In this document: positions 1-10,451 of the stretch, one piece after another
Position numbering within the stretch: position 1 is the first letter of the stretch
Layout of the letters: each line of letters starts with the position of its first letter
Source of the DNA: Oegoconia quadripuncta
Taxonomy: Eukaryota; Arthropoda; Insecta; Lepidoptera; Autostichidae
Reading direction: 5' to 3'
Assembly: GCA_949316235.1 (NCBI GenBank)
Contig: OX438744.1
Coordinates: 36,080,778 to 36,144,777 of the forward strand
DNA: 64,000 nt
Program-made: the position numbers and the translations under genes
The notes under the pieces: generated by a model
The model's database searches: none
What the model was told of the DNA's origin: nothing
What the model saw: only the letters and a program-made list of their open reading frames with translations

Positions 1-241
1 ATATAAATATAGAGATTTGGTACATGTTTTATGAAACAAAAAACGCCTGGTTCGATAAACTAGAGACCGATCAGAAATGAGGTTATATTCATTTAAAATG
101 ATCGTTTCGATCGATTGAGAGCGAAAAATACAGAAATAGATAAGTATAATATTTTTTATAGTTTATTTATTATAGTTTATGTATTTTTATCTTTACGTTA
201 TATAATAATTACCAATTATAAAATACACCCGTATTGCTACT

Positions 242-360
242 ATTAGTGCAAACCTCATCTACTGTTAGCGACAAGGCCGCCTTTTTGTGCGATTAATGAT
301 GTACGCTGTAGTTTTCATGTAGCTTTTGTTAATTGTGCAATAAAGAGTATTTGATCAATT
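242..360 (+). mobile_element. LINE 3' end fragment (ataaagaatattt type)
   Basis: The fragment reads from gcgacaaggccgcctttttg to gcaataaagagtatttg. The same order of motifs (gataaggccgcc, then caataaagaatattt) recurs at 16232-16350 and, reversed, at 33090-33215 and 57600-57700. It carries a canonical AATAAA near its end. I infer a truncated non-LTR 3' UTR; no coding part is present. Confidence 0.55.
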
Positions 361-1600
361 GATTGATTGAATATTACCTCTACACTGAAAATTAACAAAA
401 TCATCAAAATGTAAAACATAGATGCAGGCGGAATGAGATAGAGATGTCGCGGTACTGCGAGCGCTCAACTGCCGTAGGTAGATGTAGGTAATGGGCGCCG
501 TAGAGAGCGGATGAGGTTCAGGGTCGTCGGTTTCCACCGGGACTGCAGCCACTGATGAACGGTGAAGAAGGTGAAGGACAGGAAGAAGGTATAGGCACTT
601 GTAAAACTCAATAATGTTATAATAATTTAAAGAAAGAAATAAAAGGAAAAAGAAAAGAATAGTTTTAGTTCGCAAGCTGCGTGAAGACTGCCTAGTTTTT
701 GAGAATAATTTAGAATTCAGAATTTTGTATAATGTTCCAAAAAAGAAAACGCCAAAGAGATTACCGAAAAGAAAACAGAATTTAGAAGAGGTTGTACACC
801 TCGTTACAGAGAGACTAATTCTCTCTCTTCAATTTAAGAACTATGCTCTAGATGGAGTCCTTTCCACATTCTTCTAAATTCCGTCTTTTCTTTGACTTCC
901 CGATACGACACGATATTATTACCGTATTGCATTCCGTGATTTTTGCCTGTAAGAGATCACTGTTCTGTACTGCATGAGTTTTTTATCGAAAGGTAAAAAT
1001 AGGGCATATTAGGTAAGTGAAATAGATGTTATTGGTATAGGTAGGTAAATAGAAGTTGGCATTAGTTTTTTTTTTTTTTTTCAATACCATCATCGACATC
1101 GGCGACGATTGATATCCGCCTGGCGGGGTTCGTAGGTTTCCTATCATGCAAAATTAATTTGGAACTCATAATTATCTCCAACTTTTCTTTATTTATTTAA
1201 TTTAATGATGTAATTATGTGGAATAGGCTACAAACGCGAACGTCAAATAACACAATTAACGCTTTTTTCGATGATGGTTTTGATAAATTATACTACCTAT
1301 GCCAATACTTTCTATATCACTTACCTAATAATAATATATTATACTTTTATTTATTAAAAGAAATAAGAATCATTAAATGAAATATTAGAATTATCACTCG
1401 ATTGATAATAATTAATAATCGAAGTCGGTCGATCATTAAAGATAGGTATCTACTTAGATATGAGAGGTCAATGATTTCTCGGGTATTTTGGATATCAGTT
1501 GACAGATTTTATACTTACCTAGAAGATTAATATTGATAAATAAATAAAAATATATTTTTAATCACCGCAATTTGGTTGGTGGGTCAATCTACACCAATAA
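361..1600. other. AT-rich stretch without a recognisable gene
   Basis: A 106-codon minus-strand open frame at 355-675 is rich in Leu/Phe from AT-rich sequence and has no recognisable domain; I do not call it a gene. Positions 815-960 share the phrase cttcaatttaagaactatgc with 40945-41120, so part of it is an interspersed repeat. A 16-nt T run begins near 1065. Confidence 0.5.
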
Positions 1601-1604
1601 AATA

Positions 1605-1720
1605 AATAAATATCCTTAGATATACACACGGCGCCATCTAGTGCCACACTATGCTTGTATTAACGATACCAGATAGTTGATACATTACATAATTATTTTT
1701 TTTTTGTAAATCAATGCATA
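1605..1720 (-). mobile_element. SINE-B, 3' fragment
   Basis: On the minus strand it shows the SINE-B distal half: a T/A tract, a degenerate ccatctggtatcc block and an end close to ctagatggcgc. The tRNA-like head is missing, so the copy is 5' truncated, as usual for target-primed reverse transcription. Confidence 0.7.
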
Positions 1721-1807
1721 TTATATTAAGTTAGTTTTATTTCTTATTTTTTTCTCAAAATAATGTTTAGGTGATCAGATCAAATTATTTTTTGGCATCA
1801 TAAAATG

Positions 1808-3133
1808 TTCAGTGTACTACTCTGTGTAAAAAGTATCGGGAATATGTCAATAAAAAGACCCGCGTAAAAGAGGTCGTTCTAATTTTTTTACTGCATGTTG
1901 GTAGCACTGTACTGATTTAGCGCGCAAAATTTGAGCGGGATCTGTCATTTAATTTGTTTTAAACTACACTTTTTGTTGGTCATAGTTTTGAGTCCTCGGC
2001 GATTTTTACAATGGAAAATATTGTTGAACAAAGAGTGTGCCTTAAATTTTGTGTTTCAAATGATATTTCATGTGGTGAATCACTAGAAATGTTGCGAAAT
2101 ACCTACGGCGAATCGTGTATATCGAAAACAAGGGCTTATGAATGGTATAAGGCTTTTAAAGAAGGCCGAGAAGTAGTAGTAGACTTGCCTCGTTCTGGTA
2201 GACCTTCAACCGCTACGACCAAAGAAAACATCGACAGAATCAAGAAGCTAGTGCTCGAAAATCGACGTATGAGTCTGAGAGAGTTGGCTAGTGAGGTGAA
2301 CATATCTTTTAAGTCCGTCCACAACATTCTCATTGACATTTTAGGCATGAAACGCGTCGCCGCTCGACTAGTTCCAAAAGAGCTCAATTTTGTTCAAAAA
2401 ACGCAGCGAAAGCATGTCGCTGAAGACATGGTTTCCCGAGCTTCTACGGATCCGACCTTTATGAAACGTATAATAACTGGCGACGAGACATGGGTTTATG
2501 AGTACGACATGCAAACAAGCCAACAGTCTTCAGAATGGCGTCTCGAAAACGAGCCGAAACCCAAAAAACCGCGGCAAAGTCGCTCCAAAATCAAGGTGAT
2601 GCTGACAGTTTTTTTTGACTACCGTGGTGTGGTTCACTCCGAATTCCTTCCAGAGGGAGAAACAGTGAATAAAGAATATTATTTAGGCGTCATGAAGCGT
2701 TTGCGTGAGAGTATCCGCCGAAAACGTCCAGATTTGTGGCAACACAACTCATGGATGCTGCACCATGATAATGCACCATCACACACAGCCATTATAGTGA
2801 AAGAGTTTTTAGCGAAAAATTCAACAAAAGTTCTCGACCAAGCACCGTATTCACCTGATATGGCTCCGTCTGACTTTTTTTTATTTCCCAAGTTAAAATT
2901 ACCACTTCGAGGAAAACGTTTTGAGTCGATAGAAGCCATAAAAGAAAATTCGCTGAATGAGCTAAAGGCCATACCGCAAATAGCCTATGAAAAATGTATG
3001 GAAGACTGGGTGAAGCGGTGGAGATGTTGTATTGCAAGCGATGGGGCCTACTTTGAAGGCGATAAAATAAATTTAGATGAATAATTTGTATTTTTTGTTT
3101 TATTGACAAATTCCCGATACTTAGTACACTGAA
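1808..3133 (+). mobile_element. Full-length mariner element
   Basis: The ends are inverted repeats. The left end (1808-1855) begins ttcagtgtacta and continues agtatcgggaat...tgtcaataaa. The right end (3098-3133), read in reverse complement, gives the same order. The left copy has 12 extra bases (ctctgtgtaaaa, 1820-1831) between the two blocks. A single uninterrupted transposase ORF fills most of the interior. The ~1.33 kb length is normal for mariner. No clear TA duplication is visible outside the blocks I used as ends, so the outer limits may be off by a few bases. Confidence 0.9.
2011..3084 (+). CDS. mariner transposase (DD34D), intact
   Basis: This 357-aa protein would bind the element's terminal repeats in the nucleus and catalyse cut-and-paste transposition into TA. 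The N-terminal paired helix-turn-helix region covers about residues 5-110, with a GRPS linker near residue 64 and LVPKEL (120-125) in the place of the family's WVPHEL motif. The catalytic acids are D158 (TGDETW), D253 (HHDNAPSH) and D288 (SPDMAPSD), with 34 residues between the last two, which defines DD34D mariners. A C-terminal YFEG follows. Length is slightly above the usual ~345 aa. The start ATG lies in a good context (acaatgg) and there are no stops or frameshifts. By memory it resembles the vertebrate and insect mariner group whose proteins begin MENIEQR. Intactness suggests recent arrival or activity; the LVPKEL substitution may matter for dimer control. Confidence 0.97.
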   Translation: MENIVEQRVCLKFCVSNDISCGESLEMLRNTYGESCISKTRAYEWYKAFKEGREVVVDLPRSGRPSTATTKENIDRIKKLVLENRRMSLRELASEVNISFKSVHNILIDILGMKRVAARLVPKELNFVQKTQRKHVAEDMVSRASTDPTFMKRIITGDETWVYEYDMQTSQQSSEWRLENEPKPKKPRQSRSKIKVMLTVFFDYRGVVHSEFLPEGETVNKEYYLGVMKRLRESIRRKRPDLWQHNSWMLHHDNAPSHTAIIVKEFLAKNSTKVLDQAPYSPDMAPSDFFLFPKLKLPLRGKRFESIEAIKENSLNELKAIPQIAYEKCMEDWVKRWRCCIASDGAYFEGDKINLDE

Positions 3134-3204
3134 TGTATACCGTTTATTGACATATTTTTCTAAGTGCCAGGAATGTTTATAGCCTTTAATCTCGCTTCCT
3201 AAAT

Positions 3205-3600
3205 GCTTCACGACAAAATGCTACATGACAAAAAGTGTTCGTACGTTCGCGACCAACACATGGCGCCAAAAAAAAATAAAATAAAAAAAAAGTTGAAAAA
3301 AATTCGAAAAAATTTCTAAGTCCCAGCCCTCAGTGCCCCGAAGCCTACAATAGCACGCAAAAAAATTACAACTTTGTTTTCAAGGGTCGTACGACAAAAT
3401 GTCACATGACAAAAAGTGTTCGTATGGTCGCGCCCAACATGTAGCGTCAACAAAAAAAAATAAAGAAAAAGTTGAAAAAATTTCGAAAAATTTTCCAAGT
3501 CCAAAAAAAGTTTTTTTTTATTTTTTTTTTTTTTTTTATGCGTTTCATAGTGCCCCGAAGGCTATACTCCAACTCCACTAACCCGCCCCGAAGGCTACAC
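3205..3600. repeat. Tandem duplication, ~180-bp unit
   Basis: Two diverged copies follow each other. Both begin acgacaaaatg and share catgacaaaaagtgttcgta, then cgcgnccaaca, an A-rich block with aaagttgaaaaaa, and agtgccccgaag. They start near 3209 and 3391. A third partial end (cgccccgaaggctac) follows near 3584. It begins ~75 bp beyond the mariner end. No gene is visible; open frames here are low complexity. Confidence 0.75.
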
Positions 3601-3734
3601 CGTGACCGGAGAAGATAATGATTCCTGAGATACATGTGTCTACCTAGTTCGTGAAACAGAGACTTCATAATATTATGTATGTAAAAAATTTTGAAAATAA
3701 ATAAATTAACCAAATAAAATAAACCAAAGTATAC

Positions 3735-3975
3735 ATACAGGGTGATATTGAATTCGTGTAATTCCCATTAACTGGTGACGCCACTCTTGATTACGAACAA
3801 CTTTCCCCATGGAACCATAGTCTAATTCGATCAAAAAATATTCGATTACCCGTACAAAGTATACTTTGAAACCACCTTTTGTATGAAAGTTCCGCAATTT
3901 ACGGCCGCTGACTTAACTCCTGATTAATAACAACTATGCACTAGGAACCATAGCCGAATTCAAGTAACGTACAGA
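3735..3975. mobile_element. tacagggtg MITE, partial copy
   Basis: It starts atacagggtg and contains ttcgtgtaattcccattaac, cgccactcttgattacgaac and ggaaccatag, in the order seen in the complete element at 25094-25447. The opposite terminal repeat is degraded. Confidence 0.7.
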
Positions 3976-4034
3976 AGTAACAAACAGCGAACATTGCTGT
4001 TTCTTCTTCTTCTTCTTATTTTTAAGGATGGCAA

Positions 4035-4409
4035 CCAGTCAACCTCACTGTCGAGGGACATTACTGCCAGTTTCGAGTGAAAAATTTTATTTCTCTTATT
4101 CCTTCAGTTTATAAGTCGGTCTCAGTCAAAACAAGTAAATCGTCGTATACTTGCCGTATACAGAGTCTAGTCACGGTCAAGTCATTCTTCAGTAAAGTGG
4201 CAGAATGCTTTACAAAAGATTTTGGCGGCTTCTACCCGAAAGCTCCGTTACGCACTTTAATTTACACTTCCTTTCACCTGTACACCAACACTAACGTTTG
4301 CTGCACAATATTCTGCCATTATTAAGCTTCAAAAGTTAGAATGCACAAATTTATAAAAATTATAAAGAAAAATGCAACTTCACTCGCCGAGATCCCGCCA
4401 AAAAGCCCC
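4035..4409 (-). repeat. Retroposon L, single inverted copy
   Basis: Read on the minus strand from 4409, it begins ggggctttttggcgg and matches both units at 15187-15984 over most of its length. These include a 20-codon mini-ORF starting MAEYCAANVS and the block aatcttttgtaaagcattct. It lacks about eight bases (tcccacaa) between ttcggg and agaagccgcc compared with the other two. No poly-A is evident at its low-coordinate end, which has diverged. It abuts SINE-A at 4410. A shared 5' end in all three copies argues for an RNA-derived unit. Confidence 0.75.
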
Positions 4410-4581
4410 ATTGCTGTTTGGCGTCAGATTTAGATAAGATGGTGGTAGCTAGTCAGGCGGACATTTAAAATGCCTTACCACCAACCAAACCGAGTACTAA
4501 ACATGTACCCCGCTGGGGATTGAACGCGCAACCTACGATTCGTAAACCCTATGTTGTTTACATTGAGCCACAGAGACGGTT
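4410..4581 (-). mobile_element. SINE-A, 3'-truncated copy
   Basis: The tRNA-like head lies at the right end (B box as ggggattgaacgcgc reversed, A box at gagccacagagacgg). The body is cut at the junction with Retroposon L, so the terminal ~160 bp and poly-A are missing. Confidence 0.85.
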
Positions 4582-5100
4582 AGCTTAACTTAAAGGTTAG
4601 TTAGTTAGTATTGTCAATGTACAAGTTATTGTCAATATCTTCCGAATTACACACATTATGTGTTCGAATAACGGAGACCTCATTAGTAGTACAGACCAGT
4701 AACCTTATGCACTTGATTGGCAGTCCGGCTCCGCTCGACCCAGGCAAGGTGACCCGTGACCGGCATGCTTCGACTACGGAAGTACTGTGAAGGTTCCGCT
4801 ACTATTAAATTTTTATACACAATGAAATAAAGTTTGACCTCAATCACATGTGATGTTAAGTAACGATGAAGTCGAAGGCATCAAGGACCGACTTGCTTAA
4901 GGTTGTATTGGCTATCTTATCTTATATACAATTTGAACACTAGGTACTATAATTTTACAGATGATTGGTAAATTTTATCAACCTGTTTTAGAATTCCTGC
5001 CATGTCACTTAGATATAATCCTCCAATTTGCTTACCACTTGCGAGCACCAACTACGCGCAAAACACCTTTCTCTGGCGTGCAAGCAATAGTTTCAATTGT
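4582..5100. other. No gene seen
   Basis: The stretch is moderately AT-rich, with a short GC-richer patch near 4700-4800 (ccggctccgctcgaccc). I see no splice-framed open reading frame or recognisable repeat. Confidence 0.4.
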
Positions 5101-5431
5101 TTTTTTTTTGTTTTTTATGCATAACGGTTTGGTACTTGACCTCAATGAGGCCAAGCCTCATGAGGCCGAGGGTGGAAGCGTATTGACCCGAAAACCCCAA
5201 CACACTTGGGCGACTGGCTATCTTATCTCTGACAACCGGAACACAACAATGCTATTAGCATTGCTGCTTGGCGCAGATTTATATAAGATGGTGGTAGCTA
5301 GCCAGGCGGACAATTAAAATGCCCTACCACCAACCAAACCGAGTACTTAAACATGTACCCCGCTGGGGATCGAAACCGCGACCTCCGGATCGTAAACCCA
5401 ATGTTGTTTACATTGAGCCACGGAGGCGGTT
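5101..5431 (-). mobile_element. SINE-A, full length
   Basis: The poly-T (reverse of the A tail) starts at 5101 and the tRNA head ends at 5431. An internal stretch near 5141-5170 is rearranged (caatgaggccaagcctcatg), which makes a small palindrome not present in other copies. Confidence 0.93.
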
Positions 5432-5984
5432 GTTTGTCAAAAGAATTCGCTTGTGATCTGTTCAGCACCAATTATGCGTCAAGAGGCGTCAATTTGTCGC
5501 ATAATTTCTTATTGTTGTTTTTTTTATTAATCACAAAGTACATATATTAGATGAAGTAACTTTGTATACACCCTACACCTTTTTGAACTTCATAAAGTAC
5601 CTATTACGAAAAAAATAAAAAATAAAACATTAAAGTTAAAAGAAAAAAATAAGAAATGTAAAGTTTGTCGTGTTAATTTTGTTAGACCTTATATATTATT
5701 ATGTTAGAGAAAGTCTAAATGGAAATTGTTATTCAAGTTTTAACTGAAATTTATCTATCACATGATGATATGATAAAGGAAAATATAACAAAACCTAACC
5801 CTCCAAACAATATCACAAAAATTGAGCCAACTACCTTAATTATGTTGCCAACTGTACCAAAGCGATCGAACGCAAACGAGCGAAACGCAAAATTATTAGT
5901 GATCAGTCGCAAATTTTGTGGTTGGGCTGCAGATAACCTGCTCCACGGAGTTACCTTGATGGCGAGGCTATGATTAAGTCATCC
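5432..5984. other. No recognised gene; one 84-codon ORF
   Basis: A plus-strand ORF at 5719-5973 encodes 84 aa, rich in Asn, Thr and Ile in its first half. It has no recognisable motif, ordinary AT-rich codons and no splice or promoter signals, so I treat it as unassigned. Confidence 0.3.
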
Positions 5985-6261
5985 AGATAAACAAGGTTAT
6001 GCGAACGAGCTGGTTATGTTCATTGATATTTATCATCTAAATAGTCTAAATAGATATTTTATAATATTATGCTTTCTTAATAAGAATTATGTAATACTAA
6101 TATCTTTAAATTTATTGAAAGGAAGATTTTGTATATCAAGAGGAACCTTATTAAAAACGCTTATACATATCCCTACAAACGTATAATACCCCTCTTTATG
6201 CGCGAGGGGCTTAAAATGTGCCTTCAAATGAAGGACCAGGTTACCATTACTTTGTATGTAT
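5985..6261 (-). mobile_element. LINE tail with FNKVP motif, decayed
   Basis: The reverse complement reads RFFNKVPLDIQNLPFNKFKD before the frame breaks. The same peptide region is intact at 41401-41592. It is the C-terminal end of a non-LTR ORF, by similarity of type to jockey-like elements. Confidence 0.7.
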
Positions 6262-6866
6262 ACTTGTGCCTAGTATACCTACATAGCTAGATTGTTATGC
6301 AAGGAGCGCGGACGGACAAGGGCGACCTTCTACGCGGTCGATGGGTCAGCGCAACGATAAGCATTTTCCGTATAGGTAATTTGCATACCTAGTTTTATTG
6401 GAAATTTTACACCGATTTCAAAACAGGAAGGAATTTTCAATCGACTGTATTGTTTTATTTTAAAATATAAACTGTCACTTGTTTTATAAATTATAGTGAA
6501 AACCGTATTAAAATCTATTGCGTAGTTTAAAAAGTTTGGCGCACAAATAGATAAGGATAGCGTCTTCGTTTTATATACTATACTACTTTCCACCCGCTGC
6601 TTCGCCTGCATGGAATAACTTTGTAATGGAAAGTTTATCCCACCGGAACTACTCACTTTATTAAGGTAAATATATCTTATGTAAATATAAATGCAGGTGT
6701 TTCAAGCTATTACAAGGATAAGTCTCCAACAATTAAAATGTTTAAGCTAATTCTAAGGTACCTAATATAAGTTGCCCTTTCTGTGGAGAAATAAATAAAT
6801 ATTTTATTAATTACATGAAAAAGAACAGCATGTATAAGTCAATAAGAAAAGCAACTACTTTGGGCA
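6262..6866. other. No gene seen
   Basis: AT-rich sequence with a 108-codon minus-strand ORF (6330-6656) that has no recognisable domain. Nothing else is supportable. Confidence 0.3.
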
Positions 6867-7145
6867 TTAAATCAAATCAAATCAAAAAATGCTTTATTTG
6901 TAGGTACACAGGGCACACTTAAAATAGTCAGATTTTACATTTTTTAAGCTACTGCTTGTTCAAAAGCCAATTTTCCCCTGAGAACAATAAGCAAGATTTT
7001 TTTAAAAAAGGTTTTTATGTTACAAAATTATTAATTATTATTTTATATTATAATATTTCATTATTAATTGTGAAATAGCCTGGTTACGCGAACGGGCTGT
7101 TCCTGTCCATGAATGTTTATCATCTAATATAATCTGATATTTTAT
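6867..7145 (-). mobile_element. LINE 3' UTR of the FNKVP family
   Basis: It begins with reiterated aaatc (aaatcaaatcaaatcaaaaa) and contains ctactgcttgttcaaaagcc and ttttcccctgagaaca. These match, reversed, the non-coding end at 41690-41850. Confidence 0.75.
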
Positions 7146-7228
7146 AATTTTTAACTAATTAGGTCTTGGGGACACCAAATGTACCCAAATTCCAATCAAG
7201 ACCTAATCCTGATGATGTTAATGTGAAA

Positions 7229-7301
7229 GAAACTTCTAGAAAGACTTGGGGGTCCTGTTAGAAGACTTAGCTTTAAAAAAATCCGAAAATTCCTGTATAA
7301 A
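7229..7301 (+). promoter_or_regulatory. Possible heat-shock-type promoter
   Basis: A perfect three-box heat-shock element lies at 7229-7241 (gaaacttctagaa) and a two-box GAAnnTTC at 7285-7292. A TATAAA follows at 7296-7301. The arrangement resembles insect Hsp promoters (established for that class). The following ATG (7329) opens only 13 codons, so no gene is attached; chance or a decayed promoter is possible. Confidence 0.25.
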
Positions 7302-7370
7302 GGCTGAGGCAGTTGCATTCTGCAGATATGTCTGAATTTTTGGTCTACTGGAATTCTCCTACCGGATAGC

Positions 7371-7401
7371 TTGTTTGTTTCTGTGGTTCAGAAACAAACA
7401 A
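7371..7401. repeat. Perfect 13-bp hairpin
   Basis: The arms ttgtttgtttctg (7371-7383) and cagaaacaaacaa (7389-7401) are exact inverses around the loop tggtt. It lies 70 bp after the TATAAA above. Its function is unknown; no T run follows directly. Confidence 0.85.
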
Positions 7402-8499
7402 TTTTAGAAAAAATATAATTATGTCACGTGCGAAACAGTCTTGTGTATGTGCTCTGTGATTATTACCACTTATATACGTGAGTAGAGATGGAATATATCC
7501 AACTCCATTTATAACAAATTATTTTGGTACTGATTCAGGTTTCATCTGATTTGTAAACAAAAGTAATCTGTCATTAACTGAAATCAAAACATTTCTATTT
7601 ATTTATTGTTATTATTTATTGCCAGAATTGGAACCGGAAATACACAGTGTATCCCGACAGAGTTGGACAAGGCCAACCGTTTTTTTTTCATCTGTAGGTT
7701 TGACATCTACGAGGCCTCGCGTTGAAGGATAGGTTTGTTATCCAACGAAGTCAAAGTATTTTATATTCTATGGATGTTAGAGTAGCCTTGAAAAGCTATT
7801 TTTTTATTATTCATTACTGCTCTTTCATAATTCTCAACAGGGGGGACTCACTTCGTAATTGTTCCCATATCATTCGGCCAACAGAACATTATAGTACTTT
7901 ATCTTGCTGTAAATTCCCATTTATTATACTAAATATATATCTAAACTGTTGATATGTGATGTCACCGATGTAAATTCGAACTTTTCATGCACCAGTTGAC
8001 GTTTGGGTGGTCGAAAGGAATCAAACTACAAAATATATTATGAACTGTTTTATAACATATTCTTAGATATACAGAACACAAATAACTAAGTGTTATAGCG
8101 CAAGCGCACTTGAACTGGAGCCAACTAATCTATGTTTGTCTCGCTTATGCAATCTGCTCCGACTAGCCAAGTTCATGGTTGCAATTGAAATGCATCGTGG
8201 ACGCATAAATGAGTCTGTTCACATGTCGCCAGTACACGTGAGCTTGGAAACGTGAGGTTTACATTCCATGAGAATGAGCGTGAATGGCTATTGGTTAGGA
8301 TAGGATGGAAGCGGTTCCATCACGTGGCCATCTCGTGCAATCGTGTTTCTTTCAGGTTAAAACCAAGTTTTTTTGAAGTTTTTCATTATTTATCGTGATC
8401 TGTGCTGTGTTTGGGCACATAAAAGGAATAGAAACTGCCAGACTAATCTCATGTGGGTGTCGTAAATAATTAGTTGGTTCGTACATTATTATAATAATA
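7402..8499. other. No gene seen; E-box-containing stretch
   Basis: No exon-like ORF is visible. Between about 8080 and 8350 base composition rises and CACGTG occurs twice (near 8235 and 8321). That could mark a regulatory region, but nothing ties it to a gene. Confidence 0.3.
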
Positions 8500-8632
8500 A
8501 ATACCCTTAGACATACACACAGCGCCATCTAGTCCCACAATAAGCAACTACAGGCTTGTGTTGTGGATACCAGATGGTTGATATACTACATAAATACATT
8601 TTTTTTGTTAATAAATACTTATTATTGCATTG
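8500..8632 (-). mobile_element. SINE-B, 3' half
   Basis: It shows cagcgccatctagtcccaca followed by aagcaactacaggcttgtg and ggataccagatgg, the reverse of the SINE-B end. The head is missing. Confidence 0.8.
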
Positions 8633-8712
8633 GTTTCTACTGTAATGATAATGTATCGTAATAAAATAAATAAATAAAATAATCTTTTTATATATTATTT
8701 ACTACGAGTGAG

Positions 8713-8946
8713 CACATTACCTCAATCACACCTGATGTTAAGTGAAGATAAGGTCGAAGGTGGAAGCGTACTGATCCGCAAATCCAATCTTATTTGGGGA
8801 TTGGCTATCTTATATCTGACAAACGGAACACAAGAATGCTATTAACATTGCTGTTTGGGGGCAGTCTTAGATAAGATAGTGGTAGCTAGCCAAGCGGGCA
8901 TTTAAAATGCACTACCACCAACTAAACCGAGTACTAAATATGTATA
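8713..8946 (-). mobile_element. SINE-A, headless copy
   Basis: The body runs from cctcaatcacacctgatg to aaaccgagtactaaa and breaks just before the tRNA head. Confidence 0.88.
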
Positions 8947-8974
8947 TCATCAAATAACATCTATAGGTTCATCA

Positions 8975-9130
8975 TTTGCAGGTTCTAATGGCGACGGATT
9001 CACCCCCCTGTCACATGTGTATCTCTGTATAATCGCAAGGTGAATTGTGGATATTGTTTCAAGCATTAAACTTTTAATATTTGGGATATCTCTGACCACC
9101 CATTTGGGATAAAGGTCGTGACGTTATGTA
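8975..9130 (+). repeat. Repeat J copy
   Basis: Landmarks are ggcgacggattcaccccc, gggatatctctgaccaccc and ggtcgtgacgttatg. They recur at 31634-32285 and 38735-38920, and reversed at 11250-11520 and 49210-49450. I do not recognise the element class. Confidence 0.65.
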
Positions 9131-9139
9131 TGTATTTTT

Positions 9140-9390
9140 GACGACGACCTGTTTGGTGTAGTGGTTAAAAACTCTGCTGCTATACCAAAAGGTCGCGGGT
9201 TCGAATCCCGCTAGGGGCATATGTTTGTGTGATGAATACGGACATATATGTACCCGAGTTTTGGATGTTTTTCATTTATATATGATTTACAAAAAAAAAT
9301 GTATTTGTGTAATGTATCCACCATCTGGTATCCACAACACAAGTCTAGTTGCTTAGTGTGGAACTAGATGGCGGTGTCTGTATATATGTC
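9140..9390 (+). mobile_element. SINE-B, full length
   Basis: The tRNA-like head has A box tggtgtagtgg and B box ggttcgaatcc. Then come gtgtgatgaatacgg, an A-rich tract, ccatctggtatcc and ggaactagatggcg. It follows Repeat J directly and is 425 bp from a second copy in the same orientation. Confidence 0.92.
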
Positions 9391-9490
9391 GGTATATATA
9401 TAAGTATCAACAACAAACTTGGGTAAATTTCGCTCATTGGCAGCACTCTCTGTTGACGTTTTTGCGTAGTAAATTATTTTAGGCACATAT

Positions 9491-9814
9491 TTGGCAATTG
9501 CTATACATTATAATATCATTATAATTTGTTACCCCACTACACAACATGATCTCAACACAAGAGACGCTTATTATTATTGCCTTTTGCAGTGCTGGGCACG
9601 CTGGGCACGCTGGGTTCTACAGAATACCAGCGTCGTGGTTGCTCCAACCCGACACATGCTGAGTGGAGACCTTTTTTTTATTTAGTATAGGTATTGTAAA
9701 CTTATGTGTACATCTTTATAACAGAAATCCAAATAAATACTTTTCTTTCTTTCATTCTCCCGTTGGTCACTGGCTGAAAAACAATGTCATGAAAAGAAAG
9801 GGTTGTCACTATTT
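9491..9814. other. Spacer between two SINE-B copies
   Basis: It holds a short direct reiteration of gctgggcacgctgggcacgc (about 9590-9610) and no gene. Confidence 0.4.
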
Positions 9815-10080
9815 TGACGACGATTTCTTTGGTGTAGTGGTTAAAAAATTCTGACCGCTATATCAAAAGGTCGCGGGTTCGAATCTTGCTAGGGGCATAT
9901 GTTTGTATGATGAATACAGATATGTGTTTCCCGAGTTATGGATGTTTTTCATTTATTTAAGTATTTATTTACAAAAAAAAATGTATTTGTGTGGTTTATC
10001 AACCATCTGGTATCCATAATACAAGCTTAGTTGCTTAGTGTGGAACTAGATGGCGTTGTGTTATGATGCAAAGATATTTA
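9815..10080 (+). mobile_element. SINE-B, full length
   Basis: The head has tttggtgtagtgg and ggttcgaatc, and the end is tggaactagatggcg. It differs from the 9140 copy by point changes, so the two are separate insertions rather than a duplication. Confidence 0.92.
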
Positions 10081-10451
10081 TTTATTATTATTATTTATAT
10101 GTATATTACGTCTTTGGCTTATAGTTTTATTTTAGTTTTTATTTTTTATACCCCGTCTAAATTGTTCAAAATAAAATGATACCAAAGTCAATCTTACGTC
10201 GGAATTAAAGACAGAGATATTTTGAAAAACGTTTGTTCAGCAAGTTATTTGAAAACAATGTCTAGGCAAAGTAGGTTTTGCGTGTAAATCAGTTTTGTCA
10301 AAATAAACCACGTCTGCATAAATTGCGTTGTTCACATAGACTTATAAATTAGAGGCAGATCGAATAAGAATTTAATGGCGTGACCAATTTTCATATGAAA
10401 TTATAAGCTGCATTTAGACTTCGACGTGCTAAGAAACGTTAACAAACTGGT

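Noticed and set aside
355..675. 106-codon minus-strand ORF with a hydrophobic N-terminus
   Set aside because: The Phe/Leu-rich start comes from AT-rich DNA and resembles a signal peptide only by composition. No promoter, splice site or domain was found, and the region adjoins LINE remnants.
2136..3211. Minus-strand ORFs across the mariner
   Set aside because: They are antisense shadows of the intact transposase.
5101..5317. Coding potential inside SINE-A copies (for example 4961-5317, 33791-34042, 44958-45164)
   Set aside because: The same peptides (such as EVEGGSVLTRKPQHIW) appear wherever SINE-A occurs; they are translations of a non-coding Pol III-type repeat.
9140..9215. tRNA-like sequences with A and B boxes, considered as functional tRNA genes
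   Set aside because: Every one is continuous with a SINE body, and none has a clean acceptor stem or a terminator T run directly after it.
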